A stretch of DNA of 6,344 bases from Verrucomicrobiota bacterium (lineage in GTDB: Bacteria > Verrucomicrobiota > Verrucomicrobiia > Opitutales > Opitutaceae): the NCBI GenBank assembly GCA_023410155.1, contig JAEYQF010000087.1, positions 1 to 6,344 of the forward strand, written 5' to 3'. The notes under the pieces are model-generated. The model was not told where the DNA came from, searched no databases, and saw only the letters and a program-made list of their open reading frames with translations. This document shows, one piece after another, positions 5,984 through 6,344 of the stretch. The position numbers and the translations under genes were made by a program. Positions within the stretch are counted from its first letter, which is position 1. The number at the start of each line of letters is the position of its first letter.

Positions 5984-6344
5984 ATGAAGATCTTTCTCGA
6001 TGGCCATTTCGTCGACGAAGCGGCGGCGAAGATTTCGGTGTTCGATCACGGCTTGCTTTATGGCGACGGCGTCTTCGAAGGGATCCGGCTTTATGGGGGC
6101 AACATCTTCCGGCTCGAGGAACACCTCGAGCGTCTGGAGCTCTCGGCGCGGGCCATCATGCTCGATCTGCCGATGACCCGCGCCCAGCTCGCAGAGGCGA
6201 CCTGCGAAACCTGCCGTCAAAACGGACTCACCGACGGCTACATCCGCCTGGTGGTCACGCGGGGGATCGGTGATCTGGGCCTCGCTCCCTGGCTCTGCGT
6301 GAATCCGTCGGTGATCATCATCGCGAGCAAGATCGCGCTGTATC
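5984..6344 (+). CDS. Class IV aminotransferase, branched-chain amino acid type (5' part only)
   Basis: The reading frame is open from the ATG at 5984 to the window edge, giving 120 complete codons of a protein that is usually near 290-300 residues. The visible part reads like the N-terminal domain of fold-type IV branched-chain aminotransferases: MKIFLDGHFVDEAAAKISVF, then DHGLLYGDGVFEGIR (21-35), a FRLEEHLERL segment (42-51), YIRLVVTRG (86-94, with R88 expected near the cofactor phosphate) and GDLGL (96-100). These enzymes interconvert leucine, isoleucine and valine with their 2-oxo acids using 2-oxoglutarate and glutamate. The Schiff-base lysine and the substrate-specificity loop lie beyond the window. 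D-amino acid aminotransferase and aminodeoxychorismate lyase share this fold, but the VTRG-GDLGL pattern favours the branched-chain group. No Shine-Dalgarno sequence precedes the ATG. Confidence 0.85.
   Translation, partial: MKIFLDGHFVDEAAAKISVFDHGLLYGDGVFEGIRLYGGNIFRLEEHLERLELSARAIMLDLPMTRAQLAEATCETCRQNGLTDGYIRLVVTRGIGDLGLAPWLCVNPSVIIIASKIALY

Overview
This 6.3-kb window is GC-rich bacterial chromosome carrying ordinary housekeeping genes. The gene types fit a verrucomicrobial genome, perhaps Opitutaceae: a glutaminyl-tRNA synthetase with a lineage-type insert, a regulatory CBS/DRTGG manganese pyrophosphatase, and a stand-alone type IV-like pseudopilin with a degenerate C-terminal glycine motif. 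That assignment rests on recognition of protein style, not on any search, so it is tentative.

Layout from left to right: a complete aspartate aminotransferase of subgroup I-beta on the + strand (19-1212); a 196-bp convergent intergenic region holding six tandem copies of an imperfect 22-bp repeat (1215-1346), followed by a perfect 13-bp-stem bidirectional terminator (1357-1386); then three genes on the - strand, read from right to left: pseudopilin (5876-5088), CBS-DRTGG family II inorganic pyrophosphatase (5005-3266) and glnS (3190-1409). The gaps between these three are 82 and 75 bp. At the right edge, divergent from the pseudopilin across 107 bp, is the 5' part of a class IV aminotransferase of the branched-chain type (5984 onward), cut off by the window end before its catalytic lysine.

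How they fit together: two PLP aminotransferases (aspartate and branched-chain) supply amino acids. The pyrophosphatase removes PPi, a product of aminoacyl-tRNA synthetases, and its gene lies directly upstream of glnS in the same direction. Pyrophosphatases of this domain type are known to respond to adenine nucleotides and diadenosine polyphosphates, and the latter are side products of several aminoacyl-tRNA synthetases. A functional link is therefore plausible but is inference only. The pseudopilin looks unrelated to its neighbours, as is common for scattered pseudopilin genes in this phylum.

No tRNA, rRNA, CRISPR array, insertion sequence or phage gene was seen. I found no convincing new multi-gene system. 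The most unusual signal is the 22-bp tandem repeat array between aspartate aminotransferase and glnS, followed by the roughly 35-residue insert in GlnRS. No start codon in the window has a clear Shine-Dalgarno sequence close upstream.
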